Positions 8,042-17,145 of a stretch of 30,926 bases of DNA are shown one piece after another (position 1 is the stretch's first letter; the number at the start of each line of letters is the position of its first letter). The position numbers were made by a program, and so were the translations under genes. A model generated the notes under the pieces. The model saw only the letters and a list, made by a program, of their open reading frames with translations, did no database searches and was not told the origin of the DNA. Source of the stretch: CAYGZL01 sp964354345 (GTDB taxonomy: Bacteria; Chloroflexota; Anaerolineae; Anaerolineales; UBA4823); NCBI GenBank assembly GCA_964354345.1, contig CAYGZL010000134.1, positions 1 through 30,926 on the forward strand. The letters are read 5' to 3'.

Positions 8042-8232
8042 CGATCTTCTACCTGTGCTTATGGATGGATAGGACCAAAGACGAGTGGATATTTTTTAGG
8101 CAATTTGGATTATGTAATTTATACGTAAAAGCTTATACTTATAAATTGAAACAGATTATTATTTTAATGTCAATCTGATATCGTGGATTCGAATCCCGGA
8201 ATCTCCTGGCAACGATTTGATCAATAAATTCG

Positions 8233-9210
8233 CTATGGATGTAATTTATGTGACGATTGAATAATTCGTCGGCTACCAGTCCGGCAACGTAAAACCAGTG
8301 ATTCGGTATGACCTTGTTCACCCTCATAATGCACACCGGATAGCACTGCGCCATCGGTGATGCCGGTTGCTGCGACAAAAATTTCATCACCTGCAATTAA
8401 ATCATCGCAAGTATATATTTTCATCATATCCAGACCCGCATCTACCACCTGGGTGCGTTCTTCATCGCTCTGCGGAGCCAGACGACATAACATCGCTCCA
8501 CCCAATGATTTCACGGCGCAGGCGGTAATCAATCCTTCTGGTACACCGCCAATCCCCATCAGGATATCTGCGCGAGCATGGGTGATCGTCGCCAGGGCTC
8601 CAGCGACATCGCCATCGGAACGGAGTAAAATCCGTGCGCCGGCAGCCCGGATTTCCTGGATCAGGTCGCGGTGGCGTGGGCGGTCGAGCACGAAAACCAC
8701 CAGGTCGCGTACCGGTTTCTTCTTCACACGAGCCACCAAAGCTAACGTCCAGGCAGCCGGAGCGCTCATGCATTCTGGCACCAGTGCGGCAGCGGCTTCA
8801 TGGTCCACAATAATTTTCTCCATATAGTTCGCCGGGAACAGGGGTAACATGGTCCCGCGCGGTGCCGCACCGATCACACTGATCGCATCGCTATGCGACC
8901 TGGCCAGGATTCGGACGCCATCGATGGCGTCCAGGACAACATCCATGGCCTCTCCAACGCCAGTGCCAACCTTTTGACCGGTTGCTAAGGGATAGTCAGC
9001 GCCTGCCTTATATTCCTCACCAACCACAATAACGCCGTTAATATCCAGGGTGTTCATGGCTTTTCCCATGGCTGCGTGGGCGGCACGGTCGGCGCTTTCC
9101 GGGTCTCCAAAACCCATCCAGCGTCCGGCTGCCAATGCGGCGGCTTCGGTGACTCGCACCAGGTCGAGACCTAAATTACGTGAGAGGTGTTCTTCGAATG
9201 GCATCATCAT
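8233..9210 (-). CDS. glpX: Class II fructose-1,6-bisphosphatase (GlpX family), divergent active site
   Basis: A 325-residue member of the GlpX family, which removes the 1-phosphate of fructose-1,6-bisphosphate (sometimes sedoheptulose-1,7-bisphosphate) in gluconeogenesis or carbon fixation. Family landmarks: RNLGLDLVRVTEAAALAAGR, AMNTLDINGVIVVGEE, GIGGVPEGLITACAVKSLGG and FAATGITDG-like FVAATGITDGAVLSGVHYEG. Metal-ligand positions known from E. coli GlpX appear as D36, E65, D94 and the late Glu in VPEG. However, the usual DPxEGT loop reads DAIDGV (residues 94-99) and the GEGxxDEAPML loop reads GEEYKAGADYPL, so activity or specificity may have changed. It begins 33 bp after the SulP stop on the same strand, so it is probably cotranscribed. 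Confidence 0.85.
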   Translation of the reverse strand: MMMPFEEHLSRNLGLDLVRVTEAAALAAGRWMGFGDPESADRAAHAAMGKAMNTLDINGVIVVGEEYKAGADYPLATGQKVGTGVGEAMDVVLDAIDGVRILARSHSDAISVIGAAPRGTMLPLFPANYMEKIIVDHEAAAALVPECMSAPAAWTLALVARVKKKPVRDLVVFVLDRPRHRDLIQEIRAAGARILLRSDGDVAGALATITHARADILMGIGGVPEGLITACAVKSLGGAMLCRLAPQSDEERTQVVDAGLDMMKIYTCDDLIAGDEIFVAATGITDGAVLSGVHYEGEQGHTESLVLRCRTGSRRIIQSSHKLHP

Positions 9211-9243
9211 TTCAAATCCGGTGCAGTTATTGAATCCATTGGT

Positions 9244-11370
9244 TTAATCCACCGCCTCCAGCAATCCGGCATTTTCCCAGGCCAACATGCCGCCTTGTAA
9301 TGACTGCGCCGGGTAACCCTGACCACGCAGTGCATAGCAGGCGCGTGAGCTGCGCCGTCCACCCTGGCACACCAGGACAATCGGACGGTTACTCGGGAGT
9401 TCGAGCTTTTCGGTCAGCAACTTGTACAGTGGGATCAACTGGGCCTGAACGATATGACCTTGCTGGAATTCGCGCGGCTCGCGTACATCAATTACAAGAG
9501 GAGGCGTGCTGCTATGGAGCTGTTTCCATAGCTCGAGAGGAGAAATTTCATTTAACCCTCCAACAGGTATCTGGGTGTGAAGCGGGAGATGTTGGATGGG
9601 AACAATTTGCCTGGGGAGATTTTGGCATTCCAAGAAAACACGCACCTCGCATTCATAGACACAAATCGCCGGGTCAAGCACGCGATGATAGATGTAAGTG
9701 ATGGCCTGATCTTCCGGCAAGAGATGATCCTGGCCAAGCTGGCGGGAAAAACCTGTGGCTTGCATGATCTGACAGACGGGTTCTTGTACTCGCATAAAAA
9801 AGAGATCTCCGCCGCGATCACGGCAATAACGCAAGATACTCTCCAGAATATGGATACCGCTGATATCACATTGGTTGACGCTCTCTATGCTCAACAGCAG
9901 AAAGCGTTGGTCGGGGTGCCTGACGAGATGATCATGAATAACCTTTTCAACGTTGCTGACTGCACCGAAGTACAGATCACCTAAGATTTTAAAAATAGCC
10001 AGTTGTGTACAAAACGGTTTATCAGCCTGATAAATGAGATGATTAAAATGATCATCAGGCAAGACACTTATGACACGTGGGACGCTGGTACGGACGATGT
10101 AAATTGCGAACGAGAATAAGATGCCAGTTAAAACTGCGAACTGGAGCGGGAGCAGCAAGGTTGCGACAAATGTCATCGTCATGATGAATACATCGCCCGG
10201 CGCGCCGTGTAAAATGCGGACAATCTCCTTGCGATCAATCATGCTATAGGCAATCACGAACAGCACACCCGCCAGAGCAGCGCGTGGCACGAAGGCGGTC
10301 AATGGACCTAATAACAACGCGGCAACCAGCACAAACCCGGCGGAGAACACGCTGGCCATTGGGGTCTGGGCGCCGGCAGCATGGTTCACGGCAGTACGGC
10401 TGAACGAACCAGAGCAGGCAAACCCCGAGAAGAAGCCAACCAAAATATTAGCCAGGCCTTGGCCGATGAATTCCTGGTTGCAGTCCAGCCTTTGGCCGGT
10501 CTGGCTGGCAACGGAACGGGCAATCGACATGGCTTCTACCAGCCCAATCGCCCCAATCGCCAGGGTTCCGCTGGAAAGCTGAACTATCAAATCTAGATCG
10601 ATTTGTGAAAAATCAGTCAATGGGGGCAGACCAGCCGGAACGGCGCCGATGACAGTAAACCCATTTTTTTGCAGGTCGAAAATCCAAACGACGCTTGCCG
10701 CAAGGATCAGGGCGACCAGAGCTCCCGGCAGTTTTTGGTTGATTTTACGCACGACCACAATTAACGCGCCAACGACAACTCCCATCACCAGGCTTGGCCA
10801 ATGGGTATAGGTGCCCTGACCGACCAGGTTTTGTAAGGTAGTGATCATGGACGGGGAATTAGGAATGGTTAACCGCAAAAGGTGGCTAATCTGGCTGACC
10901 CAGATCAGCACTCCGGCACCGGCAGTAAAGCCGATGATGACCGAGTCAGACACAAAGTTGACCAGCATACCCAGGCGAGCTATGCCCAGCAGCAGGCGAA
11001 AGACGCCGATCATCAAAGCAAGCAGGCTTGCCGCGGCGATAAATTTTGGCGAGCCAGCTGCGGCGATCGGCAAAAGCGTGGTCAGTACTAATAAGGCGGC
11101 GGTGTTGGTTGGCCCCGTATGCAGCTGGTTGGAGGACCCCCACAACGCGCCAAAGATGGCGGCGATGATGGCAGAATAGAGCCCGAGCTGCGGGGGTATC
11201 CCAGCAATCAGCGCGTAGGCAATCGCCTGAGGTAGCAAGACGACCGCCACCGTCAACCCGGCGACCAGATCAGGTTTCAGATTCTCCCGGCGATAATCGC
11301 GCAGAATGGGAACTGGTCGGATGAAGTAGAAAAGACTCGTCTTAATGCCTGTAACGAGACGGCTGGACAT
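9244..11370 (-). CDS. SulP (SLC26) anion transporter with STAS domain and C-terminal rhodanese domain
   Basis: A 708-residue inner-membrane transporter. Residues about 15-430 are the SulP core (DLVAGLTVAVVLLPQAIAYA, then GIPPQLGLYSAIIAAIFGAL, GPTNTAALLVL, FFSGFACSGSFSRTAVNHAA). About 445-560 are a STAS domain (LLSIESVNQCDISGIHILES). The last 100 residues are a rhodanese domain (PPLVIDVREPREFQQGHI) with the active-site cysteine C668 in VCQGGRRSSR. Likely substrates are sulfate or bicarbonate; the sequence does not decide. The rhodanese suggests a link to sulfur handling. A TTGACC-N17-TAATAT promoter lies upstream, and the GlpX gene follows. The weak CAGGT ribosome site precedes ATG at 11370. 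Confidence 0.92.
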   Translation of the reverse strand: MSSRLVTGIKTSLFYFIRPVPILRDYRRENLKPDLVAGLTVAVVLLPQAIAYALIAGIPPQLGLYSAIIAAIFGALWGSSNQLHTGPTNTAALLVLTTLLPIAAAGSPKFIAAASLLALMIGVFRLLLGIARLGMLVNFVSDSVIIGFTAGAGVLIWVSQISHLLRLTIPNSPSMITTLQNLVGQGTYTHWPSLVMGVVVGALIVVVRKINQKLPGALVALILAASVVWIFDLQKNGFTVIGAVPAGLPPLTDFSQIDLDLIVQLSSGTLAIGAIGLVEAMSIARSVASQTGQRLDCNQEFIGQGLANILVGFFSGFACSGSFSRTAVNHAAGAQTPMASVFSAGFVLVAALLLGPLTAFVPRAALAGVLFVIAYSMIDRKEIVRILHGAPGDVFIMTMTFVATLLLPLQFAVLTGILFSFAIYIVRTSVPRVISVLPDDHFNHLIYQADKPFCTQLAIFKILGDLYFGAVSNVEKVIHDHLVRHPDQRFLLLSIESVNQCDISGIHILESILRYCRDRGGDLFFMRVQEPVCQIMQATGFSRQLGQDHLLPEDQAITYIYHRVLDPAICVYECEVRVFLECQNLPRQIVPIQHLPLHTQIPVGGLNEISPLELWKQLHSSTPPLVIDVREPREFQQGHIVQAQLIPLYKLLTEKLELPSNRPIVLVCQGGRRSSRACYALRGQGYPAQSLQGGMLAWENAGLLEAVD

Positions 11371-11397
11371 TTTACCTGAAGTTTATCCAATACCAGA

Positions 11398-11426
11398 ATA
11401 TTAAAACTCATTAAGTGGGAGGTCAA
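11398..11426 (-). promoter_or_regulatory. Sigma70-type promoter for the SulP-GlpX unit
   Basis: On the minus strand TTGACC (11421-11426), a 17-nt spacer and TAATAT (11398-11403), giving a predicted start about 20 nt before the ATG at 11370. Confidence 0.55.
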
Positions 11427-11481
11427 AAAACAATTATAACTGCAATGCTGATGCTTTTCAAATTGCTCTCGATTAACTAAC

Positions 11482-14400
11482 AGCCAGCCCGATCTAACGA
11501 TTACGGCTGTCTGGCTCGAGGGGACTGCCCTGTGCTACCAACTGCTTAACCAAGGTGAAGCTACTAGCCCGGGTGGACACACAACCCAGGTCGACCGCGA
11601 CGGAGCATTTTTGGCCGTAGATTCGATCGATTTTCAGTTGAAGCCCACTGAACGGGTGGAACGCTGTTTCAATTACGAGTACGTCTGCACGTCGCTACAG
11701 GATACAGTCCAGGTGTGCGCTGACAGTAAGAATTCCATACCGGAAAGCGATGAGTAAAACAACTGCCGTCAAGAAACCTGGAATTGCGATCAGACTGCTC
11801 CGCAAATCTCTAAAGGTCCGCAGGTGTTGAATATCACCGCAACCTCCGCTACCATTTACTGGGAGACAAACGAATCTTCCGATAGTACGGTGAAGTATAG
11901 TTTACAGGCGGGCGTCTACGACTTGAAAGCTATCGACCAGCAACCCGTCCTGGTGCATCAAATTAACCTGAGCGGATTGAAACCGGCCAGCGTCTATCAA
12001 TTTCACGCCCTCTTCAGCGATCCCTCCGGAAACCAGGCGACCAGTGCGCCGGCATATTTCAAGACACTGCCGCTGAAAGATCAAAAACCACCAGTAAATT
12101 ATCCTCCCGCTATCCAACGCCGGGGAGGGGATTTTGTGGGTTACGATGTCAGTGTACCGGTCACCGATGACCAGGGCGTCACCCGTGTCGAACTTTACCT
12201 GGACCAAAAACTGGTTGGGGTGAACTATTCCGCCAATCCTGGCTCCAACAATTATCAGTTCACCCTCGCTCCTGGCGCGTTAGGATTATCTCATGCGGAT
12301 TTCTTTAACTACCCGCACAACCTGGATATCAAATCCTTTAATATAGCTGGCGGTGCCACGATCCTGCACTCACCCTGGATCCCAACCGTCGAGTCGATGG
12401 ATGGAGAGCTGCAAATCATCACCCCGCCGGCTGATTTCACGATTTATATACCTGGGGAATATACGGAGTGGGATGAAGAACTGCCCATCCAGGTATATGC
12501 GGTGGAAAATGCCGCCGAGTTGTGCCCTCCCCCCGGGATCGGCGGGGAATTGGAATGTGTGCACCGTACTCAGGCGGTGAACAAAGTCGAATTTTACATC
12601 AACAGCGTATTAATCCACACTTCGCTTTCGACCAATCCCTCCCAGGAGCTGCACGAGTACACCTGGGATGCCGGCGGTAAACCTGGGAGATTATCAGCTA
12701 CTGGTCGTAGCTTACACAGATGACGGAGCGTATCTCTCGGCTACACGTACTTTACGATTCCGCCAGGGCGAAGCCCACGTGGAGGTTGAGCGCCGTGTTA
12801 GCCAGGTCAATACCTGGTTGGATGTCCAGCTCATCATCCGCAATACCGGAACTTTAGATGTAATTTTATACAACCTGCAAGATAATCTAACCGGTTTTCA
12901 AGTACTCCCGAAGACAACTGGTGATTATAGTGTTCAACCCAGCTACAACCACTGGCTCGATGACAGTCGGGTTTTTATCGATTTATATGAGCCTGGCTAT
13001 TCAGCTTATGCGCTCCATCCGGATCACATTTTAACCATCGAATATCGCGTTGTGCCGGTGCTTAAAGAGCCGGTACACTGGCGAACGTACACTATTGGCG
13101 CTGAACCTATGACGCTAAGCACGCGTGTCGATTATGATGACACTATTTTGAGTTTTGTACGCCCGGCGGTGTTACCGATGCCGGATTGCTGATAACGGAT
13201 GCAGTCGTCCAGGCGCAGGCTAACGCCAATTACCTGATCGTAACCAACCCTGAGAAGCTGTACGCCCATGACGCCTCCTCCGCTGACGTGGATTGGCTGT
13301 TGAACACCCTGTCGGAACTCGCAGTGGTGAAGCAGGGGATGCTGGGCTATCTGGAAGGTTATGGCAATGTGGGTGTAGTGGATGACCTGATCGAAAGCTG
13401 GGGCGCCAGCATGCAGGGCAGCGATGGTACGCCAGGCGGTTACCTGACCAACGGCTACCTGCTGCTGGTGGGTGAAAACGAGATTGTGCCGGCTGGTCGA
13501 ATGACTCTCTCCCACTGGTATTTCGATTCACGCACGATCGAATTTACCGACGTTTATTACGCCGATACTGCTTCCAATATCATCGATCCAGAGCTCAGGG
13601 TCGGGCGGATTATCGGTAACACTGCCCGGGAGCTGATCCTACCCATCCATACCATCATCAATGTATATCGCCATTCAATTGGCTTCAGCTTTGATCGTTC
13701 CAACGCCCTGGTGATCAGCGGTTTCCCAGAAACCCGCGGCGGAGGCGCAGACAATATTGATTTTAGGGGTGAACGCTGGGATGTGGTTGACCAGGTAAGC
13801 AGCCAGGGCATACCCTCCACTCAAATGCACACCCCGGATTACAGCACCGTCGAGTAATCCGTACTCGAGTTTCTTGCGCACACACCTGGGATGGATTTCA
13901 TCCACCTGGCGGGGCATGGCTCCTCCAGCACATTGGATGATTATTCTATCTACGACCTTGATCGTGTGGCGGATCCTTTTGGCGATGCCAATCCGATTGT
14001 CTATGGCTCTTCTTGCAATACAGGCCGGTACATGGATGGGATCAGCTTTGCTGAAAAATTCCTGCAAAAAGGCGTCGGGGTTTTCCTGGGATCCACAGCA
14101 GTCTCCAGTGGGATGGCCAATCGCGCCGCCGCCAATGCGATTTATCATCGTCTGGACCCTGGCCGGTCTTTCGGATCGGTATTGAATGAGGTCAAAACTG
14201 GCATCGGCGGTGACTACTATTATGGATTCAAGGCAGATGTCTGGACAGTTGAATACCACCTCTTCGGAGACCCTGAATATGGCGCTGATCTCAGCAGTTC
14301 CGCAGGCGAGGCGCAGACACCAGGTACTTCGGTTTATTTTTCTAACGGAAGAGGCTCGGTCCAGCAAACCGTACCGGCCTACCAGGTCACCCTCCAGGCA

Positions 14401-15462
14401 GACGGCACCCACTGGGTTGAGATCCCCGGGGGTGGGTGGGTAATGGCGCCGTTTATGCCAGTTGTGCCCGATTACGCACTCTTTACGGATATCTCAGCTC
14501 AATACATCGTCCAGGACGTGCGTCTGGTTCAGCGCGGAGGATTGACCACTGCCAGTGGCCTAAACCTGCCGCTGTATACCGATGCGCAAGCGAGTGACTC
14601 CAGCAGCATGACTGAGGCGTCCCAAGCCGCCAGTGAATGGTTTCCGGAGCTTGATTTCACCTGGAGCGTATCTCAAAATCCCGATAGCTCCTCACGCATG
14701 CGCATCCAGTTATACCCCTTTGTTTATAACTCGCTGACCCAGCAGGCGCGTTTCTACCAGGATTTCATATTCGAAATCACGACCATTCCTGCCAGTCCGC
14801 GCCTGGTTGACCTGACCCTCGACCAATGTGTTTACGAACCTGGTCAAAATGCCAGGATTGACCTGCAATTGAATAATCCCGGACGGGCGTTGGACGCTTT
14901 CCTGGAAGTGAAAATAATGCAGCCTGGCAGCGACCGACCTGTCGCCGGTCTACCTCTATACACGCTGAATGGGCTGGCAGGCAACGCCCTGGTCAGTCTC
15001 GACTGGAATTCGGGCAATTTACCGCCCGGAGATTATTTTATCCTGGCTGAGGTGCGCGACCTGGTGGGACATCTCTATGACACACGCCAGGAATCCTTTA
15101 AAATCGGGCAGCGCAGCGGTGATATCGAGGCCTATTCCGTTTCACCACTGGTGTTCAAGCCTGGGCAGCCGGTGCAGATCGCTTACAACTTCCGAAACAC
15201 GGGCACCCAGGCGCTGGATGGCCGGGCGATGATCGAAGTGCAAGATTTAACCAGCGGGACTGAACTGCGTTATGAGCAGGAATTTACCAGTCTGCCGGCC
15301 AATCAGAGTCTGCCGGTGCAGTGGACCTAGCAGACCGGACCGGTTGACCGTGGGAAATTCCGCGTGAACGTCTATGTCGACTACTATCCTGAGACCACTC
15401 CGCCACAGCTTGTCGAGGTGCACTCGTTCGAGTGGTTGTACTTACCGTTGACTGTACGTTAA
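11482..15462 (+). pseudogene. Broken gene for a large secreted C25 (gingipain-like) cysteine peptidase with CARDB and FN3-type domains
   Basis: Homology runs through several frames. In order: a CARDB-like domain (from PDLTITAVWLEG to IPESDE, stop, NNCRQETW); an FN3-like domain (SATIYWETNESSDSTVKY, LSGLKPASVYQFHALFSDPS); Ig-like repeats (VTRVELYLDQKLVGVNY; KVEFYINSVLI); and a C25 peptidase region with the catalytic His in DFIHLAGHGSS and the Cys in IVYGSSCNTGRY. CARDB-like segments follow, ending FEWLYLPLTVR. Lesions: TAA at 11755-11757, frameshift near 12670-12690 (frame 1 to 2), frameshift near 13160-13185 (2 to 1), TAA at 13855-13857, TAG at 15328-15330. No signal peptide or good start is found upstream, because the 5' end abuts the SulP promoter. 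The intact ancestor would be an extracellular protease of about 1,300 residues. Neighbouring genes are intact, so this is unlikely to be only sequencing error. Confidence 0.85.
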
Positions 15463-15639
15463 TAAAATTCTGGTCTTCCCCGTACGGTTACCAGGAATCA
15501 ATCCATGGCTGAGTTCGATATTCCATCTTTCCCGACCCGTGATTCCCATTGTCTGTCGAGTGCATATTGAACGACATAATAGAACCCCAACTCAGCGATG
15601 ATGATGGTGATTTCGTTTGAGTGGTTGAAGGCTGTCCCA

Positions 15640-16059
15640 TCACTCCCCGATGATTTTAACCAGTACCCTCTTTCTCCGCCCCCCATCGAACTCGCCGTAG
15701 AAAATCTGCTCCCATGGACCGAAATCCAGGCGTCCATTCGTGATCGCCACGACCACTTCACGCCCCATGACCTGGCGCTTCAGATGGGCATCGGCGTTGT
15801 CTTCCCCGCTTAAGTTGTGACGATAGCGGCTTGTAGGAGTGTGCGGCGCCAGTTCTTCCAGCCATGCCTCGTAATCCTGGTGCAATCCATATTCATCATC
15901 ATTGATGAAAACCGAGGCGGTGATGTGCATGGCGTTAACCAGCACCAGACCTTCGCGTATTCCACTATCCCGCATGCATTCTTCCACCTGGGAAGTGATG
16001 TTGATGAACGCCCGCCGGGTAGGTACATTAAACCATAGTTCTTTGCGGTAGCTATTCAT
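15640..16059 (-). CDS. YjbQ/UPF0047 family protein (secondary thiamine-phosphate synthase type)
   Basis: A 139-residue protein of the full family length. It shows the diagnostic features: ITSQVEECMRDSGIREGLVL, then NAMHITASVFINDDE, HNLSGEDNADAHLKRQVMGR and ITNGRLDFGPWEQIFYGEFD. The conserved His and Asp/Glu set around a small pocket is typical of this trimeric fold. Members can replace thiamine-phosphate synthase weakly in E. coli, but the physiological role is unsettled. GGAG lies about 13 nt before the ATG, a rather long spacing. It stands alone after the peptidase pseudogene. Other in-frame readings over the same bases are shadows. Confidence 0.92.
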   Translation of the reverse strand: MNSYRKELWFNVPTRRAFINITSQVEECMRDSGIREGLVLVNAMHITASVFINDDEYGLHQDYEAWLEELAPHTPTSRYRHNLSGEDNADAHLKRQVMGREVVVAITNGRLDFGPWEQIFYGEFDGGRRKRVLVKIIGE

Positions 16060-16091
16060 ATTTATATTATTACTCCGTCATCATCTTTTTA

Positions 16092-16400
16092 TCACATGAT
16101 GGGCTTTATCCGGTGAAAGCTCAATTCCAGGGCGCTGGCAGAAAAACTCTTGAGGGTGCTGTTCGTCACCGTCAATGTGCCTGTGGTATAGACGTCGCCA
16201 TCCAGATCCTTGGCGTGGTTGCCCGACAGTGTGCAGTTGATATTGCCATTGTGGCATCGGGTCTCGATGCCACCGCCGTTGTCCGGGTCGGATGTGTTGC
16301 CTGCCAGCGTACCGTTCAATACTGTCAGCGAGCCTGAGTGTAGATGCCGCCAGGTGGACAGTTTTGCTGGGGGCAGAAAGGATTGGATGAAAATGGTCAC
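16092..16400 (-). pseudogene. Remnant of a secreted right-handed beta-helix repeat protein
   Basis: The minus-strand frame has about 80 residues of typical beta-helix repeat (SLTVLNGTLAGNTSDPDNGG, then GTLTVTNSTLKSFSASALE). This resembles the many Asn/Thr/Gly-rich adhesin-like or choice-of-anchor proteins, which normally span several hundred residues. There is no signal peptide, no further repeats and no anchor. The N-terminal 20 residues do not fit the repeat. I read it as the leftover of a surface protein. The frame itself is intact, so a small expressed product cannot be excluded. Confidence 0.55.
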
Positions 16401-16417
16401 TTTGTATGGTTTCTCTC

Positions 16418-16936
16418 CTAAAGCATTGCTTCCAGCGTTACCCGCCGATCAGAAAAAGCCGGGTCTTGTTGCAGGGGCAGGCATTCATCTAAGGAACATT
16501 TTTGTTGGATTAATAACACTGCAAACGCCAGGCAGGTGAGTTCGCCGCACTGCTTGCAGTTGGTTTGTGGAAGTAAGGTATAGATATCCAGATGCCTCGG
16601 GGCACGCCGGGCTGTGGTGACGGCGGTTAATTCCGCGCGATGCTCCCAGGTGGCGTTGATGGCATCTTTGAGCGCATCCAGTGCTTCCAGTCCTGCACCC
16701 ACTTCCTTGACCTGGGTGATGTACACTTTATCCGGGTAGATGGTGAGAAATCCAGGCTGGCGCCTGAAGGTGAGGGTCAGTGTTTCGGGATTATAGGCGA
16801 TCACGCCTGGTAAGATTGCCAGATAGGGGATCACACCATCCAGTAAACGGTCCGGCTTGCCAATGACAATAATTTTGCCCGGCTCAGCCAGGCAGGGTAG
16901 AGTCCTGGTAAGCGAAATTGATCCCAAATAACTCAT
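16418..16936 (-). CDS. 4Fe-4S protein related to the N-terminal Fe-S domain of CdhE/AcsC, last gene of the ars-type operon
   Basis: A 172-residue soluble protein. Residues about 1-110 have no recognised domain; residues 118-155 form a cysteine cluster TNCKQCGELTCLAFAVLL with C127, C130 and C135, followed by CSLDEC (C147, C152). The spacing C-x2-C-x4-C-x16-C (127, 130, 135, 152) is that of the 4Fe-4S domain in the large subunit of the corrinoid Fe-S protein of CO dehydrogenase/acetyl-CoA synthase. No corrinoid-binding TIM barrel is present, so this is a stand-alone electron carrier or a cobalamin/Fe-S partner. Its ATG overlaps the TGA (ATGA) that would end the upstream selenoprotein candidate, which suggests translational coupling. 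Its role in arsenic or redox metabolism is inference from context only. Confidence 0.8.
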   Translation of the reverse strand: MSYLGSISLTRTLPCLAEPGKIIVIGKPDRLLDGVIPYLAILPGVIAYNPETLTLTFRRQPGFLTIYPDKVYITQVKEVGAGLEALDALKDAINATWEHRAELTAVTTARRAPRHLDIYTLLPQTNCKQCGELTCLAFAVLLIQQKCSLDECLPLQQDPAFSDRRVTLEAML

Positions 16937-17145
16937 GGTTTGAAGATATTACCACTGATCTGGGTGATGCCCGCACCGGGCACCTCGATCATCACCTTTC
17001 AACCGCCTTCGAGCAAGTCACGCGCTTTCCCTTTGCAATGCGTCTTTAGAAAAGTTAATGCGCCATCCGCATCATCATCCATCAGAATCCGCATCAACTC
17101 GATAATGTCTTCATCTTCCAGAACCAGGTTGAGATCCTTTTTCAT
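16933..17145 (-). CDS. Small acidic protein with in-frame UGA: candidate new selenoprotein (70 residues) of the arsenite operon
   Basis: ATG at 17145 is preceded by GAGGAG and lies inside the 3' end of the ACR3 gene (35-bp overlap). The first 48 codons read MKKDLNLVLEDEDIIELMRI, LMDDDADGALTFLKTHCKGK, ARDLLEGG; this is an acidic, helical segment with one cysteine (C36). A TGA follows (16999-17001), but the frame stays open for 21 more codons (KVMIEVPGAGITQISGNIFK then P) and stops at TGA 16933-16935, which overlaps the next ATG by 4 nt. The same coupling occurs elsewhere in this operon. A hairpin with SECIS geometry follows the first TGA. I infer selenocysteine at residue 49 (GGUK). The alternative is a 48-residue protein ending at the first TGA, leaving a 62-nt gap that would be the longest in the operon. 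I know no named family. Confidence 0.6.
16963..16998 (-). promoter_or_regulatory. Candidate bacterial SECIS hairpin after the UGA at 16999-17001
   Basis: On the minus strand, GTGCCCG (16983-16977) pairs with CGGGCAT (16973-16967), 7 pairs including one terminal G-U, closing a GTG triloop (16976-16974). A lower GGTG/CACC stem (16996-16993 with 16966-16963) and a 5' bulge complete the element. The apical loop begins 22 nt after the UGA and its first base is G, as the bacterial SECIS rules require. Confidence 0.65.

Noticed and set aside
9577..9984. A 135-codon plus-strand frame
   Set aside because: Antisense to the STAS/linker region of the SulP transporter; no similarity of its own.
13855..13857. 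Stops in the C25 gene as recoded codons
   Set aside because: They are TAA and TAG, accompanied by two frameshifts and a missing start, so decay explains them. Only the two TGA cases elsewhere have SECIS-like hairpins.
15498..15761. An 87-codon minus-strand frame
   Set aside because: It overlaps the conserved C-terminus of YjbQ in another frame and has no similarity.
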